Below are positions 47,881-59,797 of a DNA stretch of 64,000 bases, piece by piece. The stretch spans positions 25,192,989 through 25,256,988 of the forward strand of contig NC_089598.1 in the NCBI RefSeq assembly GCF_019320115.1, written 5' to 3'. The notes under the pieces were generated by a model. That model was not told the origin of the DNA and did not search any database. It was given only the letters and a program-made list of their open reading frames with translations. Source of the stretch: Miscanthus floridulus (taxonomy: Eukaryota > Streptophyta > Magnoliopsida > Poales > Poaceae). The translations under genes and the position numbers were made by a program. The stretch's first letter is position 1. Each line of letters starts with the position of its first letter.

Positions 47881-48809
47881 TTGATAAACTTTCTGGTGAA
47901 GCAATGATTTTGCTAGCTTTGCTTGTTGTACATTACTGACAGCATAGAGTAATTATTCATCTAACCTTTTCGTGTAAGTTTATAAGGAGTTCAAAAACGT
48001 GTATTCAATCTAAGCTACTATATACGGTACGGGGTGTATCGTTTTATGCATAATATTTCGCACCAGTACATGAGAATATGGCCAAAAGATATAGTACTGC
48101 CGATCATTTAGCTAAAATATATTCATGACATGTCCAGAAATAATTTAAACAATGAATCAACCAACTAATAGAAATTTAAAGAACTATGGAATCTATTATG
48201 ACTGGCATCACATACCAGCCATGCTCCCTCAAGTCACAAGTCACAGCTCTGCAAATAGACCCTAGAGTCACTAGTCACACAACTCTGCAAATAGATGGCT
48301 AATCCATGCTCCCTCCTTTTTATGTTTTCCCCTCCAAAATCGACCGACACTCCCCAGTCACAGCTCTGCAAATAGATGGATAATCCATGCATTTACCTTC
48401 TCCTACATGGAGAGGATATTTTTTGGGAAAGAAAAAAAAAACAGTTCTCCTATATGTATCTATGGTTGTGGCACAACTAAGCATTATCACCTGAATTGTT
48501 AAACAATCATTTAACAATAGCAATTCAATTCCAAATCATGCAATTCATTCTAATGAAAATCACCAAGTTCAGTAGTTGATTATACTATGAACTACTAAAT
48601 TTAACTATGGTTGCAGAGCCTTCTATTTGGTGTGACACCCAGGATTAGAACTCTGAACCAATCTTGAACAAACTAGAACTGGATTAGAACTCTGAACCAA
48701 TCTTGAACAAATTAGAACTCTGAACCTGAATCCAGGAGGAGCAAAAATAGTAGCAATTGGTGACATGGACCACATTATCAGTTTCACTAAGGACCTAAGC
48801 AACTAATTG
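47881..48809. other. spacer with short direct repeats
   Basis: No gene. CAGCTCTGCAAATAGA recurs near 48244 and 48360, and ATTAGAACTCTGAACCAAT recurs near 48645 and 48684. Otherwise AT-rich. Confidence 0.4.
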
Positions 48810-48828
48810 ACTAAAATCAAAAGCATAA

Positions 48829-48994
48829 AGGGCGTACCCAGTGCAGAGAGCTCCCGCTCTGTGCGGGGTCTGGAGAAGGGTGTCAGTGGCAAGCCTTACC
48901 CTCGCCTGTGCAATGCGAGAAGACCGCGACTCGAACCCGGGACCATCCGGTCACAGGCGGTAAGACTCTACCGCTTGCACCAGGCCCGCCCTTC
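48829..48994 (-). mobile_element. tRNA-derived SINE resembling Au SINE
   Basis: 166 bp, read on the minus strand. It starts GGGCGGGCCTGGTGCAAGCG (A-box region) and has the B box GGTTCGAGTCGC, then a non-tRNA body. Perfect 19-bp target duplications flank it (48810-48828 and 48995-49013, ACTAAAATCAAAAGCATAA). Intact duplications indicate a relatively recent insertion by target-primed reverse transcription. Confidence 0.88.
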
Positions 48995-49333
48995 ACTAAA
49001 ATCAAAAGCATAATTAAGAGAATTCCTGCCACACAGAAGCACAGAGAAGAATTGATGGTGAGATCTCACGGACACAATACAGACTTTTCATATGAATAAC
49101 TTCGTACCATTCAAGAGAAATTAACACCAGAAAGCTAATATATAGTAGCCAAACCAATTCAGAGCAATACATGTATAAACTAGCAAAACTATGTCTCAAG
49201 AGGACCACGATACAGCAAGACATTTCATAAATAGTAGCAAAAATAAGTGCTGGCTGAACACAAAAGCTCCCGTATCATCACATTGCCCACACCAAAATTG
49301 CACCAGTCCTTGACTACCTGCAATAGTAAAAAC

Positions 49334-49479
49334 AGGAAAACTCAATATCAGGACTCAATAATAGAACAAAGAAAGCAAGACAGGGAAAACTCAATATCAG
49401 GACACAATAGTAGAACAAAGAAAGAAAGACAGGGAAAACTCAATATCAGGACAGAATAGTAGAGCAAAGAAAGCCAACA
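49334..49479. repeat. three tandem 49-bp repeats downstream of NOG1
   Basis: GGAAAACTCAATATCAGGAC recurs at exact 49-bp spacing (about 49335, 49384 and 49433). It lies 50-200 bases past the NOG1 stop, probably in or near its 3' untranslated region. Confidence 0.9.
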
Positions 49480-49529
49480 CAGAAGTTTGATTGCAAAAAT
49501 GACCAACCAGATAAAGTGAGGAGCTGAGC

Positions 49530-51539
49530 TTATCGCCTGCTTGTCTTTCCAAGAGTGCGTTTCCCAGAGAACAGATGCTTTGGTTTCAAAGTGGGAATAA
49601 CACGGTCAGCCTCTCCACGGCGAGCATCCTTGTTCCTGTTCCTAGTAGCGGCCTTCGCTTTCTTGATAGCCGCCTTCTTCTGCTCAGAGTCCTTGAATCC
49701 TTCTCCAGGAACGACCTCCTCAGGAGCCCGTGACCTCGACCTAGACCTTGATGTCAGACGCAGTTTCTTGTTGGATTGCTGGCTATCTATCTCCATACCG
49801 TCACCATCAGCTGCAGCTCTGCTCACTGACCTCTCATGCTTGCGACCCCTAGACTGGCTGCGAGCTCTATTCATGGCAGCACTAGGATCCACACCCATGG
49901 AGGAAAGCTGACGTCCCATCCTATCAGTTGTGAATTTCCTATCTTTGTCAAACTTTCTAGGGACAATAGGACGGCTTTCTGCAGTTCTCTTCTTCATTCT
50001 ATGTTCTTGGATGAGTAATGCCTTCTTCTTCCTAATCTGAGCCAAAATCTCCTTCTGTTCCTGAGTTAGTTCATGACCATCAATCTGGAAAGCATCTTCT
50101 GCAGCTTGTTCTTCCAGACGAAGCCCTTCCTCTCTTTCCAACTCTTCACACCTTACTTGGATATCTGGATCCAGAAAATCGGCAACGTTGTGACCATCCA
50201 GTATCTCTGGAAGAATATCCTCCTTCCATTCATCATTGGCCAATATATAATGTTTCTTGAGACTTGCAGAATAGACCCCAGCACCTCCATTCTCATTCTC
50301 AATGTCCTTCTCAAGCTTCTTCTTTTCCTTTGCAGCAGCATTCGCCCTAGCTTCCAGAACAGCCTGAGGGATGCAAACAGGCCTCTCCATGTTGTCACGA
50401 GGCTTTGGAACAGCAACATGAAACCTATTCAAACAATCCATCATCTTCTTTGACTTCATCTTCACATCCACCCTCTGTTCAAGCAGCCTCTCGCATGCAG
50501 CATTTTTGACAGCCATTACACCATCATCAGTTAAAGTGCTCATAGTCAACAAAACACCCTCTTCATTAGGACCACCAGCTTCGGTTATAGTCTTCATAGC
50601 CTCTGCCTTCATCTCCATGACTAGCTTCATGTCATCCTCAGAAAGTCCTTCAAGTGGCTGCAAGTCAGTCTTGTTGCACACAATGACCAAAGGCTTATTC
50701 ATGAACAGAGACTTTATACTGTGGAAGAGTGCAGCTTGCTGAGCAATACTGTATCCACAAGATCCAGAGATGTCCAGAAAGAACAACACCGCAGCCCTCA
50801 AGTGTGCCAGAGCAGTGATGCTGCACATTTCTATGATGTTCCTATCTTCAAAAGGCCGATCAAGTATACCTGGTGTGTCAATCACTTGGTAGCGCAGGTA
50901 CTTGTAATCTGTATGACCAACAAACAGGGATTTTGTTGTAAAGGCATACGGCTGGACATCCACATCTGCCCTTGTAACCTTGTTCATGAAAGAACTCTTC
51001 CCCACATTTGGATATCCACAAATCAGCACAGTACGGGTGTTCGGGTCTATGGACGGAAGCCTGGCCATGTGCTGCCTGATCTGCTCTAAGTAAGCCAAAC
51101 TAGGACTGATCCTCTTCACGACAGTGCACATGCGACCTAGTGCAGCCACCTTCAGACACTTGCACCGGTACAGGGAGTCTCCATACTTGAGCAGCCTCAA
51201 GTAGTCCTTGGATATCTTTGCAATGATGTTCCTAGCTGTGTTGATCTGACCCAGGGCAAGCTTGTAGTGATCCTTGTTGTAGAGCACGTGGAGGAGATCA
51301 CCATAGAAAGGGTGGATGTTATCCAGTCGAGGAAACTCATCGATGATGGTGGAGAGCTTTTCATAGAAGTTCTGCTGGGAATACCTAACCTTGCGCATAT
51401 AAAACTGACGAATGCGGGAGATAGCATATCCCTTGTGGACAACAGTCGGCGTCTGCCTTTGGGTGCGGGACAAGATTATGTCAATGAAGTCCTTCCCAGG
51501 AGGGACAACAGTGATCTTCTTGAAATTGTACTGCACCAT
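49530..51539 (-). CDS. NOG1: nucleolar GTP-binding protein 1 (NOG1)
   Basis: Conserved nucleolar GTPase needed for 60S ribosomal subunit assembly. A single coding exon of 669 residues matches the family length (about 670). The start MVQYNFKKITVVPP is the conserved one. The frame stays open 33 codons further only because it runs into the leader intron. GTPase motifs: P-loop GYPNVGKSS 175-183, switch Thr near 201-202, DTPG 221-224, NKTD 289-292. An N-terminal helical domain precedes it and a Lys/Arg-rich nucleolar-targeting tail closes it (SRSRSRSRAPEE..., then GKRTLGKTSRR). A 5' leader exon (from about 52500 to 52384) is joined over an intron 51570-52383. No damage was seen. Confidence 0.95.
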   Translation of the reverse strand: MVQYNFKKITVVPPGKDFIDIILSRTQRQTPTVVHKGYAISRIRQFYMRKVRYSQQNFYEKLSTIIDEFPRLDNIHPFYGDLLHVLYNKDHYKLALGQINTARNIIAKISKDYLRLLKYGDSLYRCKCLKVAALGRMCTVVKRISPSLAYLEQIRQHMARLPSIDPNTRTVLICGYPNVGKSSFMNKVTRADVDVQPYAFTTKSLFVGHTDYKYLRYQVIDTPGILDRPFEDRNIIEMCSITALAHLRAAVLFFLDISGSCGYSIAQQAALFHSIKSLFMNKPLVIVCNKTDLQPLEGLSEDDMKLVMEMKAEAMKTITEAGGPNEEGVLLTMSTLTDDGVMAVKNAACERLLEQRVDVKMKSKKMMDCLNRFHVAVPKPRDNMERPVCIPQAVLEARANAAAKEKKKLEKDIENENGGAGVYSASLKKHYILANDEWKEDILPEILDGHNVADFLDPDIQVRCEELEREEGLRLEEQAAEDAFQIDGHELTQEQKEILAQIRKKKALLIQEHRMKKRTAESRPIVPRKFDKDRKFTTDRMGRQLSSMGVDPSAAMNRARSQSRGRKHERSVSRAAADGDGMEIDSQQSNKKLRLTSRSRSRSRAPEEVVPGEGFKDSEQKKAAIKKAKAATRNRNKDARRGEADRVIPTLKPKHLFSGKRTLGKTSRR

Positions 51540-51569
51540 CTTGGTGATACAAAACTTGAATACCAATTC

Positions 51570-52383
51570 CTGTAAAACGAGAACAATGAGAACGCTGCAC
51601 AGCATAATAATAAGGAATGAGAAATTGTAAGATGACATAACCTACAAACAATGTTAGCAAGCATTCATTTTGAAATGATTATAAAAAAAGCGTCAATATG
51701 CATCTCCACAAGAAGGTGCAGATTAAGTTGAAAACACCAAATCAGACCAAACATAAAGACAACCCAATTTCCATATTAAGTTGAGCATGATATTGGCGAA
51801 GTGAGAAACTATTGCTTTAGAACACTCCATGGCAAGAAACCAATTTAAATCACACAGCACCTTGCTATGACGCACAGCAATAATACTATCAGAAAAGCAA
51901 ATGTAACTGACATCAGCAAAACCTAAGGCGACTAGGCGAGCCCAAATCATATTGCAAGAATGATTTTTCAATTAAAGCAAGATAGGAAAGGCAATATGCC
52001 AATAAGAGACTACATGCATCCTTAGCATGGCTAAGAACAAAACAATCTTGGTTGGCTGAACAAAATCCACACAGAAAAAACAGAACAAAACTAATTGAAG
52101 GTTGCAGTGGTCATGCTCGAACAACCAATACGTCACCCAACCTGAACATTAATTCTCCCATGCCACGTCTAAGCAGCAGCTAATTGATCGCTAACGTATC
52201 AATCGATCAAACAACTCAACTCTCGCACAAAACAATGAAACCATATCTAACTGGCTACGGATTACAGGAAACACTACACCAGATCCCTCAACAAAATTAT
52301 GAACAGCTCCGATCGATAAAACCATAGAGAAGGACACGCGCAAAGAGAAAGGATAAGGTATACGGGCACGGGGCGCTGCTTAC
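51570..52383 (-). other. leader intron of NOG1
   Basis: On the minus strand, AAG/GTAAGCAGC at 52383 and TTTTACAG/GAATTGG at 51570 give a canonical 814-nt intron inside the untranslated leader, 30 bases before the start codon. No gene or repeat of its own. Confidence 0.75.
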
Positions 52384-52479
52384 CTTGTGACGAGCCCGGA
52401 GGAAGAGGACCGACTTGTCGCCGGGAGAGGTCGCGTCCTCTCCGGCAAGTGATGGTGGAGGCGGCGCAGGCGGGGAGAA

Positions 52480-52600
52480 GGGAGGGTTAGGGCGGGTTTC
52501 TCCGAGGGTCTTATAGCCTGGGCGTTGATGGGCTGGGCTTTGTTCAGCTTATATACATATTTCCTTCAATGGGCCGCTTGGCCCATTTCCTGCGGTGGCG
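52480..52600. promoter_or_regulatory. divergent NOG1/ferredoxin promoter with Site II and telo-type motifs
   Basis: Four TGGGCY (Site II) motifs lie in 57 bases: TGGGCT at 52529 and 52534, TGGGCC at 52570, and GGCCCA (reverse) at 52580. AGGGTTAGGG (52483-52492), a telo-box-like motif, is in the NOG1 leader, and TTATATACATA at 52549 is a possible TATA element. Site II plus telo box is the known signature of ribosome-biogenesis and mitochondrial genes in plants, which suits both divergent genes. Confidence 0.6.
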
Positions 52601-52884
52601 GCGGCTTGTGTCTCCAAACTCCTCCACGGCACGGCGTTTCACGGCCGCACCCCAACTCGTCGCCTTCCCCGTCCTTCCCGCCGTCGTGGAGAGGAGGTCA
52701 CGCGGCTGGCTCCCGCCGCTTCCGGACGGTTCGGTCTCCTAGCTTCCCCGTGAGTTCACCTCGTTTTGTGACGCCGGCTTGCTGAGCCCTCCTGATTACT
52801 CGCCGAGCGCGCTGCGGTTGTTGCGCTGATTCGTTGTCTTGTGAGCTGTTCTAGGGTTCGGAGGGAGCAGGATCAGCTACCGCG

Positions 52885-55359
52885 ATGTTCCCCAGGATCT
52901 CCCGGCTTGGGGCGCGGCTCCTGCGCGAGTCGAGAGCCGAGACGAGAGCTGGTTGGTATCTTCACTTTCCTCTTAGCTCATTTCCCTCTATTATTGGTGG
53001 CCTACTCGTTATTGGCTTGTTGCTCATCAATCGTGGTGAAATTTTGCTAACTTCGACCAGCCCTATGATTCTGCGGAATGTTATGTTTCTTGCATTTTGG
53101 CTTTGGGATTCTCCTGAGTTTATGTATTGCTAATGTTGTAAAGCTTCAGGCTTGGTGTCTTGTTGATTGATGCTACTTTTGTCTGGCAGGAAACTTGCGA
53201 AGCAGTCGAGGCATTTTGTATCAAGGTCATGTTAATCGGCATTCGACACCAGTGGTGACTCCTACTGTATTATCCTTGGTAAGAATTAAAGATTGGTAGT
53301 GAAGAATTTATTTAGATGAACATGTCCCCAGTTACCCTTCTTTCCCGCTAATAGTAAATATATTACTAGTTATTGATTCACTTAATCAACCGACATTGAT
53401 TTGGAGTATATCTATAATTTTCATGATTTGGTTTATATTCGATAAATCTATCTATACATTCCCCATTCTGAAATGGCTGTGGCAAAAGAAGATTGGCATT
53501 CTTTTACCTCAACAAGTTATTAGCTTTTAAACTTTTGGAGAACTGTAATCAAAGCCTTTGTACTGCAGGAGTGATGATTTATCTCTCAAGTTTATTTGTA
53601 TTAATTTTTCTTTATTTTTTTAGCGGAATGTCCTTTTGTCAACTACAACAAGTGGTGATCAGGATGAAAGCAGTCAGGCAAAGGATAAGTAAGTGCATTT
53701 GTCTCTTGTTTCATCCTCTTATATATCACAAAATTTTAACTCCCTGGTTGTCTTTGTATCTTGGAACCAGGTAACAGCTTAGCCCAGATCCTTCTAACAT
53801 GGAATTCTTTTGTTATTGTTGTCTCTCCATTTAAGGAGCTGCTCATGCTCCTTCCACATCTAGAGGAATATGCACTAAACAATAGCTTCATCAGTTTTAC
53901 TGAATTGTTAGTGTGCTTTCAAGAATTTTTTAGGGTAGAGGCAGTCCTCTGATGATTGATGAGGTTATTTTTCTCCATACTGTGCACAGAATCTCGGTAA
54001 CATTTGTCAACGAGGATGGCTCAGAAAAGACAATAAGTGTTCCAGTTGGAATGTCCATGTTAGAAGCCGCTCATGAAAACGACATAGAGCTTGAAGGTAC
54101 AAATATTAAGGAAATGTGCACTTCCCTTCCAGTGTGGTTATTGCCTTTATGGTTCTGTAGTCAGTTCATGCTTGGTGATAAGAATATATGGATCTTTTTT
54201 ATATAAAAACAAACTAGTCATGTTCAATCACCTGGTTCCATGGTTTTACCATTTTTCATCAATACATTAGGTATCATAATCATTCCTTTTTTTGTTCTAT
54301 CAACTGATTTTCAGCTGTAGTTCATGATAACCTTCCCTGCTATTGTGGCTACTGCAGGAGCATGTGAGGGCTCACTTGCGTGTTCTACTTGTCATGTAAT
54401 AGTAATGGTATGATCATGATATACGTTTTCAATTTTCTATTAATAATGCCTTTTTTATTTTATACAATGTTTTTTTCCTTTGAGCTGGTGGCTCATGTTG
54501 GGTTTCATCTCTAGCAGTCTAACCTGCCCTAATTTTCTTGGGGTTTTATTGTTGTTGTTGCCGTCGATATTCTAGTTTCACTGCTAACTACAATTCTTTA
54601 TCTTATCCAGGATGTAAACTATTATAACAAGTTAGAAGATCCAGCGGATGAAGAAAATGATATGCTTGACCTTGCATTTGGGCTCACAGAAACGTAAGTC
54701 AAGATTCTCCTAGTCAAGTAACTTACTTCTCTTATTATATTAACTCCTGAATTTAGCAATCTCTGTATAACGGAGACAAACATTTCAATATTTGAGTTTC
54801 TGGGAGTAATTGTCAGAATCTGTTCTAAATTTGATGGCTATGGGTGTTGAATGTTGAGGTAACAGAAATGGTGGGCCTTGGACAAGATCCAATTGTTTTT
54901 ATACTAGTCTTGAAAGTTTCCAAAACCAGTTTGTAGTCTGCATGAACTAACTGCTGTTATAGTGGCACTGGCACCTAGGTCCTAGGCAATAGGCATAATA
55001 AGTATGTACTGTATGTTCATGAACAATCGAAACTATGACAGCTCCAACTAGTTTTATAAGAAATAACTAATTTGGCCGTTCTGTACAGATGGCTCAGAAT
55101 GCTTAATTCATATATACAACAAAGTGATGCATTAGATGAATCACAACCATTAAGAAATTCATGCTGACCCCACCCAAAGTATTATTAGAGGTGGGTTTGC
55201 CGTAGTTTCATTACTCTAATCTGACTTGTTGGAACTGTATTCAGGTCTCGCCTCGGCTGCCAAGTGATCGCGAAGCCTGAACTTGATGGTATGCGGCTGG
55301 CATTACCTGTAGCCACAAGAAACTTCGCAGTAGATGGCTATGTACCGAAACCACACTGA
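52885..55359 (+). CDS. MFDX: adrenodoxin-like mitochondrial ferredoxin
   Basis: [2Fe-2S] electron carrier of plant mitochondria, thought to work with an adrenodoxin reductase in iron-sulfur cluster and biotin synthesis. Seven exons keep frame: 52885-52951, 53190-53278, 53624-53688, 53990-54096, 54358-54407, 54611-54693 and 55245-55359, giving 191 residues. The first 70 residues are Arg/Ser-rich, as in mitochondrial presequences (MFPRISRLGARLLRE). The fold starts at ISVTFVNEDG. Cluster ligands are in ACEGSLACSTCHVIV (C-x5-C-x2-C) and LGCQV. It ends VDGYVPKPH. All cysteines are present. The start follows a possible leader intron (acceptor near 52855). It is divergent from NOG1. Confidence 0.93.
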
Positions 55360-57380
55360 AGATACAGTCATCTTGGGGAACACGGATTTTTACAAAAGTC
55401 AATTTTGTAGTTTATAACCTTTAACTTAACTACAGCTTTGTGCCTTTGTTACTTGTAGTCCGGGTGGCTTCGGACTACCTTGTTGAGGGAGGGTTTGTTC
55501 ATTGATGAACTCCTCGGTTACTTGCAGACAAGAGAGAACAGTGCTTGATCTGGGCGAATAAACATCTTTTGTTCTGTGTGCAGTGTGTACTCAGAAACAT
55601 TTGCATCATAGTGCTCCCAATATTTGGTCGTTCGCAACCTAGGCTGTTCATTCCGAGGGCAGAAGTACAGGGAGCTATGAAAACCACCTTATCGACGCTT
55701 TTGTTACACATATATTCTGGATCGCTTTACACTTTGTTATATAGGGGAGTATATAGAGTGTTTGGTTCCTGGCTTACCCCTAGTCAGGCTCCACAGAGCT
55801 AACTTGGGTTCTGTTTGGTTGCCTGAACAGGCCTCCAAGCCAGGCCCTAGCAAGACACTCATGGGCACTTAGCCAGGCTTAGCTGGAAACGGTGGGGGTG
55901 GGTGTTTCCGCCTGGCCAGGCCTGAGCCAGCGGCCCAGCGCTCCACTCGCCTCTCGCGCTCGCACGGACGCCGCTCCTCGCTCTCGTGCATCCGCGTGCC
56001 GCGCTCCACTTCCTCCTCGCTCTCGTGCAGACGCACGCCGTCGTCCACCTCGCCTCCGACGACCTCGCAACCCGCCCCGCCTCCAACCTCGCTAATAGAT
56101 CTGCAGGGGGCGGATCTGTAGGCTTGGGAGCCGGCAGGGGCCCGCAACTGGTCATCCTCCTTCGCGGTCTCGTCGGCGGGCACCTCACGGCGAATCGGCG
56201 GCCGGCACTGTCGAGATTAACTACTTTGCTTGTTCTTCTCTTATTCTGATGGATGGATTTTGCGACCAGATTAACAGAGAAGATGAAGGTGACGAAGGTA
56301 ATGTCACCATTGTAGAGAAGATGTAACAACACCGAATAATTCAGGGAACCAAACAAAAGCTAGCTTATCCAGGCTTAGCTAGCCCGTGGCAACCAAACAC
56401 TTTCAGGTTGCATTGACTTGGACAGGCTATCTCAAGCATGGGTATTTTCTTAGTCAGGTTTACTGGAGAAACACATCCATAATGGTCTCGTAGAGGCTCA
56501 AAGTGGCTTGCACAGCCCACACCGGCTCAGCCACGCCGCAATCAGAAATCAGAATCGATCGAGTAAAACCACCGCCGCACCGTATGTTCCCACCGGGCAA
56601 GGCCCCTGCCCTCCAGGCTGAGTCCTCCAGAGTCCAGAGTCCAGCCGTCCTGCTCGATCGCCCGGCCAGGCCGCGAGAGACGACGGGGCCAGCTACCGCG
56701 ACCGGCCGGAGGAAGGCGAGCGGTTGAGAAGAGTGGACGGGGAAAAAACTGGCTCCGTGTGCGTTGCACGGACCCGACCACGCGTCCACACCACAACGGC
56801 CACCGCGCCGCGGTGGTGCCTGACGCGCGCCGACCGTGCGGACAAGGCCATACATACGCCACCAAACCGCCGAGGCCTTCCAAACGCCATCTCTCGTCTC
56901 CCGACAGATTGTAACCCTGAGACCGATCACATATTTTTCTCGATGCAAATAGAGTAGTATACTGGTACGATGGTGACGTTGTCTCTAATAGTTTAACCGC
57001 CACTACAGTGAAGTTGAGACGACGAGAAGGTACTACCGGCGACGACCGACCGACCTGCCCCACCACGGGGCACGTATGGCCGTACGTGAGTCGAGAGCCA
57101 CAAGCTAGAGCTAGAACGCGTACGGCGGCACAGGTCCATCCACCACCACCCATTTTACCACTGCAATAGCCAATAGTGGCCATTGTTGTTGTTGTTGCAT
57201 CGGCAACAACTTTTGTGCCGCCCGTGCCAGTAGTCAAGGGTGTGGTACTATTGCCGCGCTCGGTCACGGGCCAGTCCGCCAGAGCAGGATGAGTCGATGA
57301 GTGAAGCCAAGGCCCAAGGGAACAATCTACTCGATGTGACGATGTCGTTGCGAGCCTCCTCTGCCAAAGACGCCGCCGGC
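55360..57380. other. ferredoxin 3' flank and repeat-rich spacer
   Basis: Probably 3' untranslated to about 55700. Between 55757 and 56400 the words GTTTGGTT(C/G)CC recur in both orientations (55759, 55811, 56344, 56390), suggesting a worn terminal-inverted-repeat transposon with unresolved limits. 56480-57450 is GC-rich with long open frames on both strands that I do not accept as genes. Confidence 0.35.
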
Positions 57381-57389
57381 CACAGAAAG

Positions 57390-57830
57390 GGATTAAGCGC
57401 CCGTTTGGGTTTCTTGGCATATCTCTCACGCCGGGTGCAACCCTGACCAAAAATACCTGGTAGGTATCTTTGCTTGAGATTTTCCTGGTGTATGTTTGGT
57501 AAAAACCCTGGCATTATTGCCTAACTGTAGTTGTCTGATGATGTCAGTCCTTCAAATTTGATCACATGGAATCTCCTAGGAGTTGCCCGGCTCCGATTAA
57601 TGCTCACAGTTACTTTCTCAACATCAATCAATATAGGCAAACTCACCCAAGCAGCGCCTGCCCCCTTGCCATTGAGGCATTGTATCAGGTCGTCAACCAA
57701 ATGGTACTAATGATTTAACATGTGCCTGGTTAGGCAATTTTATAATCACGTACAAGCGGTTCACAGGCAGGTTTTGAACACAAGCAACTAGTCCAGGGCT
57801 TGAACCAAACTAGCCCTAAGCGTATGTTCA
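57390..57830. mobile_element. possible worn MITE
   Basis: AGCGCCCGTTTGGGTTTCTTGG on the left and GAACCAAACTAGCCCTAAGCG on the right are a loose inverted pair of the GGGC-GTTTGG type common in grass elements. No target duplication was found. Noncoding. Confidence 0.25.
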
Positions 57831-58940
57831 ACAGTGGCATACGTTGTTGTTAGCCTTGAGAGAAAAAGATGTTGTCCAACTAGACAATCACTAGATGAAG
57901 CCAGATGAGCCTCAACGCAGGACAATGCTTCCCGTTTTCTCCACACTTTGTCACTTTTCACCGTCCTTCAATTAGATGGTCCCCTACCATAAAGCTTTGT
58001 ATTGGCTTTCTTCACCTGTCAACGCATTCTCGATTGAGTGCTTCTGCGTCGTGTCAGATGAAGCTCTAAGAGCGAGGTTAATAATACAGTCGGCTTCAGG
58101 CTAATACTACAGTGGTTGTAAGATTCTTGGTAGCCTTATCTCAGCCCGTCCATATAGTAGTTAGCCCTTTATCGTTAATACATAACCCACTTACCTCTCT
58201 CATAGATTTTCTTTGTTTCTTGTGTCCAAACCGGCTGTTTACAGTCCGCTTCTCTTCTCTCTTCTCATTTCACCTCTACCATAGCATTGTTATTATATTT
58301 GCTCCGAGTGTTTCTACAAGCTACTTGGCATATGGACAGCGTGGTGCGTTGGTGCTGCTCTAAGCAAGGGAGACAATTGTTTGGCCTGACAACCACAAAT
58401 GCATGCGGCCCTCATGTTGATCATCGTCGGCAGCGTCACGAAAGCCGAAACAGTCCCGAAAACTGAATTCGTTCAGCTCCCAACGCACGAAGCATGGCCG
58501 CATGGGGCTGACTGACCAATGCAAGTGACCGTGACCAGACAAGCGTCTCAGTTCCTGGCAGTGGCATCAGCTCGTCTCCGCCGAGCATGTCTTGTCCCCT
58601 GCACCGCCACCGCCACGGCGCTGGAAAAAGCCAAATTACCTAGGAGACAGATTACCTTCGTTCAGCGGCAACGTGACGCCAGCCCAGCCGACCCCATGCC
58701 CCGGCAGCCGGCACGGCGGCACCAAATTTACCAGCAGCGCCGAGCGCGGTTGGTGTCCGATATAATAAGGGTTTCGTCCATATAATATTTAATAAATCAA
58801 ATAAAACTTTATGGTACGTAACATTAAGTGTTGTATGGCTTAATATCATATAGGATTTTAACTGAACGCTGACTCAGCTTATATGGTTGAAAATTATTCA
58901 TCTAAATTGAGAAGCTAAGAAAAGGATAAAGGCGGGCCGA
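57831..58940. other. spacer
   Basis: No gene, RNA or repeat I can support. Confidence 0.4.
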
Positions 58941-59631
58941 GGCCGAGGCGAGGCAGGCCGGCGGCACCAGTCTTTTGCCACTTAATCCACATAACAACGG
59001 GAGTTACTCCCCTTGATGGTGGAAGCGAACTAATGGCGGCAGTTATCGTCCTTTCCGCTTCCGTCTCCGTCTCCTGGGATTCTCCGCTGCCTCTCTCCTT
59101 CCTGTCGCACCCATATATCTGAGTCCTCCGTCAGTCAAAAAAGTCCTTCCGAAAACCACTCCCGAGAGAACCACAGATCAGCAGTTCCTGGCTTCCCTGT
59201 CCCGTAACTCTGCGCGCACGGAATAGCGGGAGAGCAGGTGCCTCCGGAACCCTCGTCCGCCCGAGAACCCTACACGGGGTGAGCGGCGGCCCGCGCCGAG
59301 GCAGGCAGGCGGCACCAGTCTTTTGTCACTTAATCCACATAATAACGGGAGTTACTCCCCTTGATGGTGGAGGCGAACTGATGGCGACAGTTACCGTCCT
59401 TTCCGCTTCCGTCTCCTGGGATTCTCTGCTGCCTCTCTCCTTCCCGTCGCACCCATATATCCGAGTCCTCCGTCAGTCAAAAAAGTCCTTCCGAAAACCA
59501 CTCCCGAGAGAACCACAGATCATCAGTTTCCTAGCTTCCCCGTCCCATAACTCTGCGCGCACGGAATAGCGGGAGAACAGGTGCCTCTGGAACCCTCATC
59601 CGCCTGAGAACCCTGCACGGGGTGAGCGGCG
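58941..59631. repeat. two tandem copies of a 348-bp unit
   Basis: GGCACCAGTCTTTTG occurs at 58963 and 59311, and ACACGGGGTGAGCGGCG / GCACGGGGTGAGCGGCG close the two units near 59288 and 59631. The copies differ by scattered substitutions and a short indel. The second copy runs straight into the leader of the Copia element. This may be LTR-derived or a host segment. Confidence 0.85.
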
Positions 59632-59797
59632 ATTAGGTTTTTGGGGAGCGATCCGTGACTGCTCGTCCACGTACATCTTCTTCCCGGTGATTGCCTGCGG
59701 AACGTCAAGGTGTCTTCTTCCTGGTGATCCATTCGTGGGACTCCACTGCGAACATCTTTCTACATCGACTGTGGTCCGCGACTTCGAGCAACGCACT

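Noticed and set aside
48829..48994. Possible tRNA gene (A and B boxes)
   Set aside because: The boxes belong to a SINE: a 166-bp body with 19-bp target duplications and no foldable tRNA with an acceptor stem.
56542..57450. 302-codon minus-strand open frame
   Set aside because: GC-rich DNA with open frames on both strands. The translation has no recognisable domain, an atypical mix of Thr/Gly/Arg stretches, and no supporting splice or start context.
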